Positions 4,688 to 5,393 of a stretch of 5,393 nucleotides of DNA are shown piece by piece; position 1 is the first letter of the stretch; the number at the start of each line of letters is the position of its first letter. The DNA comes from Thermoproteota archaeon (lineage in GTDB: Archaea > Thermoproteota > Thermoprotei_A > Sulfolobales > Desulfurococcaceae). Position numbers and translations under genes: made by a program. The stretch lies in contig JAADCY010000201.1 in the NCBI GenBank assembly GCA_013154205.1, positions 1-5,393 on the forward strand, given 5' to 3'. Under the pieces are notes generated by a model that worked only from the letters and a program-made list of their open reading frames with translations, did no database searches and was not told the origin of the DNA.

Positions 4688-5393
4688 TTGCGGGAAATAC
4701 TATATCACAAGAAGACCTTGGTTGTCGGTATTGGCGGAGGAGGAGATGTTGTATCAGCAGCACTTTTCGCCAAGATCTTAAGGGATACCGGGGTAGAGTC
4801 CTTTGTCGCCAGTATTGTCTGGGAGAGATTCGTACATGATCCTGTGCCTGGACCTATTCCTCTTGAAGCAATACATCCTAGGAGAAGTATCGGTGAATAC
4901 TCCGCCGCGATCAATGGGGAGTCATATGCTGTTAGGAATAATAGGAGGATAGTGTTTGAAGCTGCGAGAGTAGCCGAAGTAATAGGGGAGGAGATCTACA
5001 TAGTAGATCTTATGGGCGGTGTTAAAGGCTATGTCAAGGCACTCAAAGAACTACTAAGCTATACCGGAGCAGACTATGTGATCGGGGTTGATGTGGGAGG
5101 AGACGTTCTAGCGAGAGGAGACGAAGAAGAGCTTTGGAGCCCCCTCGCCGACGCTATGGGGCTTGCCGCCCTAAACGAGATAAGGGACAGCGCACTCATG
5201 GTGTACTCTCCTGGAGCGGACGGCGAGCTCCCACAGGATCTTGTGTTGAATAGGATAAGCATTATCATGGGGATGAACGGTTGTCTAGGCAGTATAGGAG
5301 TTGGAAGAGAATACATTGAATTCTACGAGAAATTATTGGAGAAAACATTGAGCGAAGCAAGTAGAATAGGATTACTAGCACTAAAGGGCTTCA
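4688..5393 (+). CDS. DUF1152-family protein (partial, 3' end outside window)
   Basis: A frame beginning with TTG at 4688 stays open to the right edge, giving 235 codons plus one base. It translates to MREILYHKKTLVVGIGGGGDVVSAA and onward (quoted here in short parts): the N-terminal loop GIGGGGD (14-20) resembles a dinucleotide or nucleotide-binding turn, followed by VDLMGGVKGY (106-115), VIGVDVGGD (131-139), SPLADAMGLAAL (151-162), YSPGADGEL (173-181) and a helical stretch about 209-232. This set of glycine/aspartate motifs matches the DUF1152 family, found mainly in archaea, with no established biochemical function. Full-length members have roughly 300 residues or more, so perhaps a quarter is missing. 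No signal peptide or membrane segment. It is divergent from the AK6-like operon across 67 bases, which may mean shared regulation. Confidence 0.85.
   Translation, partial: MREILYHKKTLVVGIGGGGDVVSAALFAKILRDTGVESFVASIVWERFVHDPVPGPIPLEAIHPRRSIGEYSAAINGESYAVRNNRRIVFEAARVAEVIGEEIYIVDLMGGVKGYVKALKELLSYTGADYVIGVDVGGDVLARGDEEELWSPLADAMGLAALNEIRDSALMVYSPGADGELPQDLVLNRISIIMGMNGCLGSIGVGREYIEFYEKLLEKTLSEASRIGLLALKGF

Noticed and set aside
4705..5316. Minus-strand open frames at 4705-4914 and 5074-5316
   Set aside because: They are shadows of the DUF1152 reading frame on the plus strand, which is continuous and has family motifs.

Overview
The window looks like chromosomal DNA of a hyperthermophilic archaeon, probably of the Thermoproteota (Crenarchaeota). 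The reasons are the protein families present (an AK6/Fap7-type kinase, an archaeal circularly permuted GTPase, a DUF1152 protein, SAMP-like beta-grasp proteins), the frequent AGG/AGA Arg and ATA Ile codons, the very tight gene packing, and TATA-like boxes with very short leaders. The species cannot be told from the sequence. No tRNA, rRNA, CRISPR array or mobile element is visible, and almost every base is coding.

Layout. Bases 1-621 (+) hold an apparent operon: the last 27 codons of an unidentified gene, cutA, and a 67-residue ubiquitin-like protein ending in Gly-Gly. Bases 618-2084 (-) hold a B12-binding-domain radical SAM enzyme, whose stop codon overlaps that of the Gly-Gly protein. A 129-base AT-rich divergent promoter region (2085-2213) separates it from a MoaD-like protein on the + strand (2214-2477), which also ends in Gly-Gly. 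Bases 2488-4620 (-) form a three-gene operon, read from right to left: AK6/Fap7-like NTPase, circularly permuted GTPase, and an E1-like HesA/MoeB/ThiF adenylyltransferase. A 67-base divergent intergenic region leads to a DUF1152 gene on the + strand, which starts at TTG and runs off the right edge.

Two functional themes can be inferred. The first is sulfur-carrier/ubiquitin-like chemistry: two different Gly-Gly beta-grasp proteins lie within 3 kb of an E1-like activating enzyme, suggesting molybdopterin synthesis, tRNA thiolation and/or SAMP-type protein modification. The second is ribosome assembly: AK6/Fap7 relatives act in small-subunit maturation and YlqF/MJ1464-type GTPases in subunit assembly, and here their genes share an operon with the E1. 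The radical SAM enzyme, the DUF1152 protein and the upstream gene tail have no assigned substrate. No wholly new system is evident. The points most worth following are the E1 that appears to lack the usual catalytic cysteine, the radical SAM enzyme without the DxHxxG cobalamin motif, and the pairing of E1 with ribosome-assembly factors.
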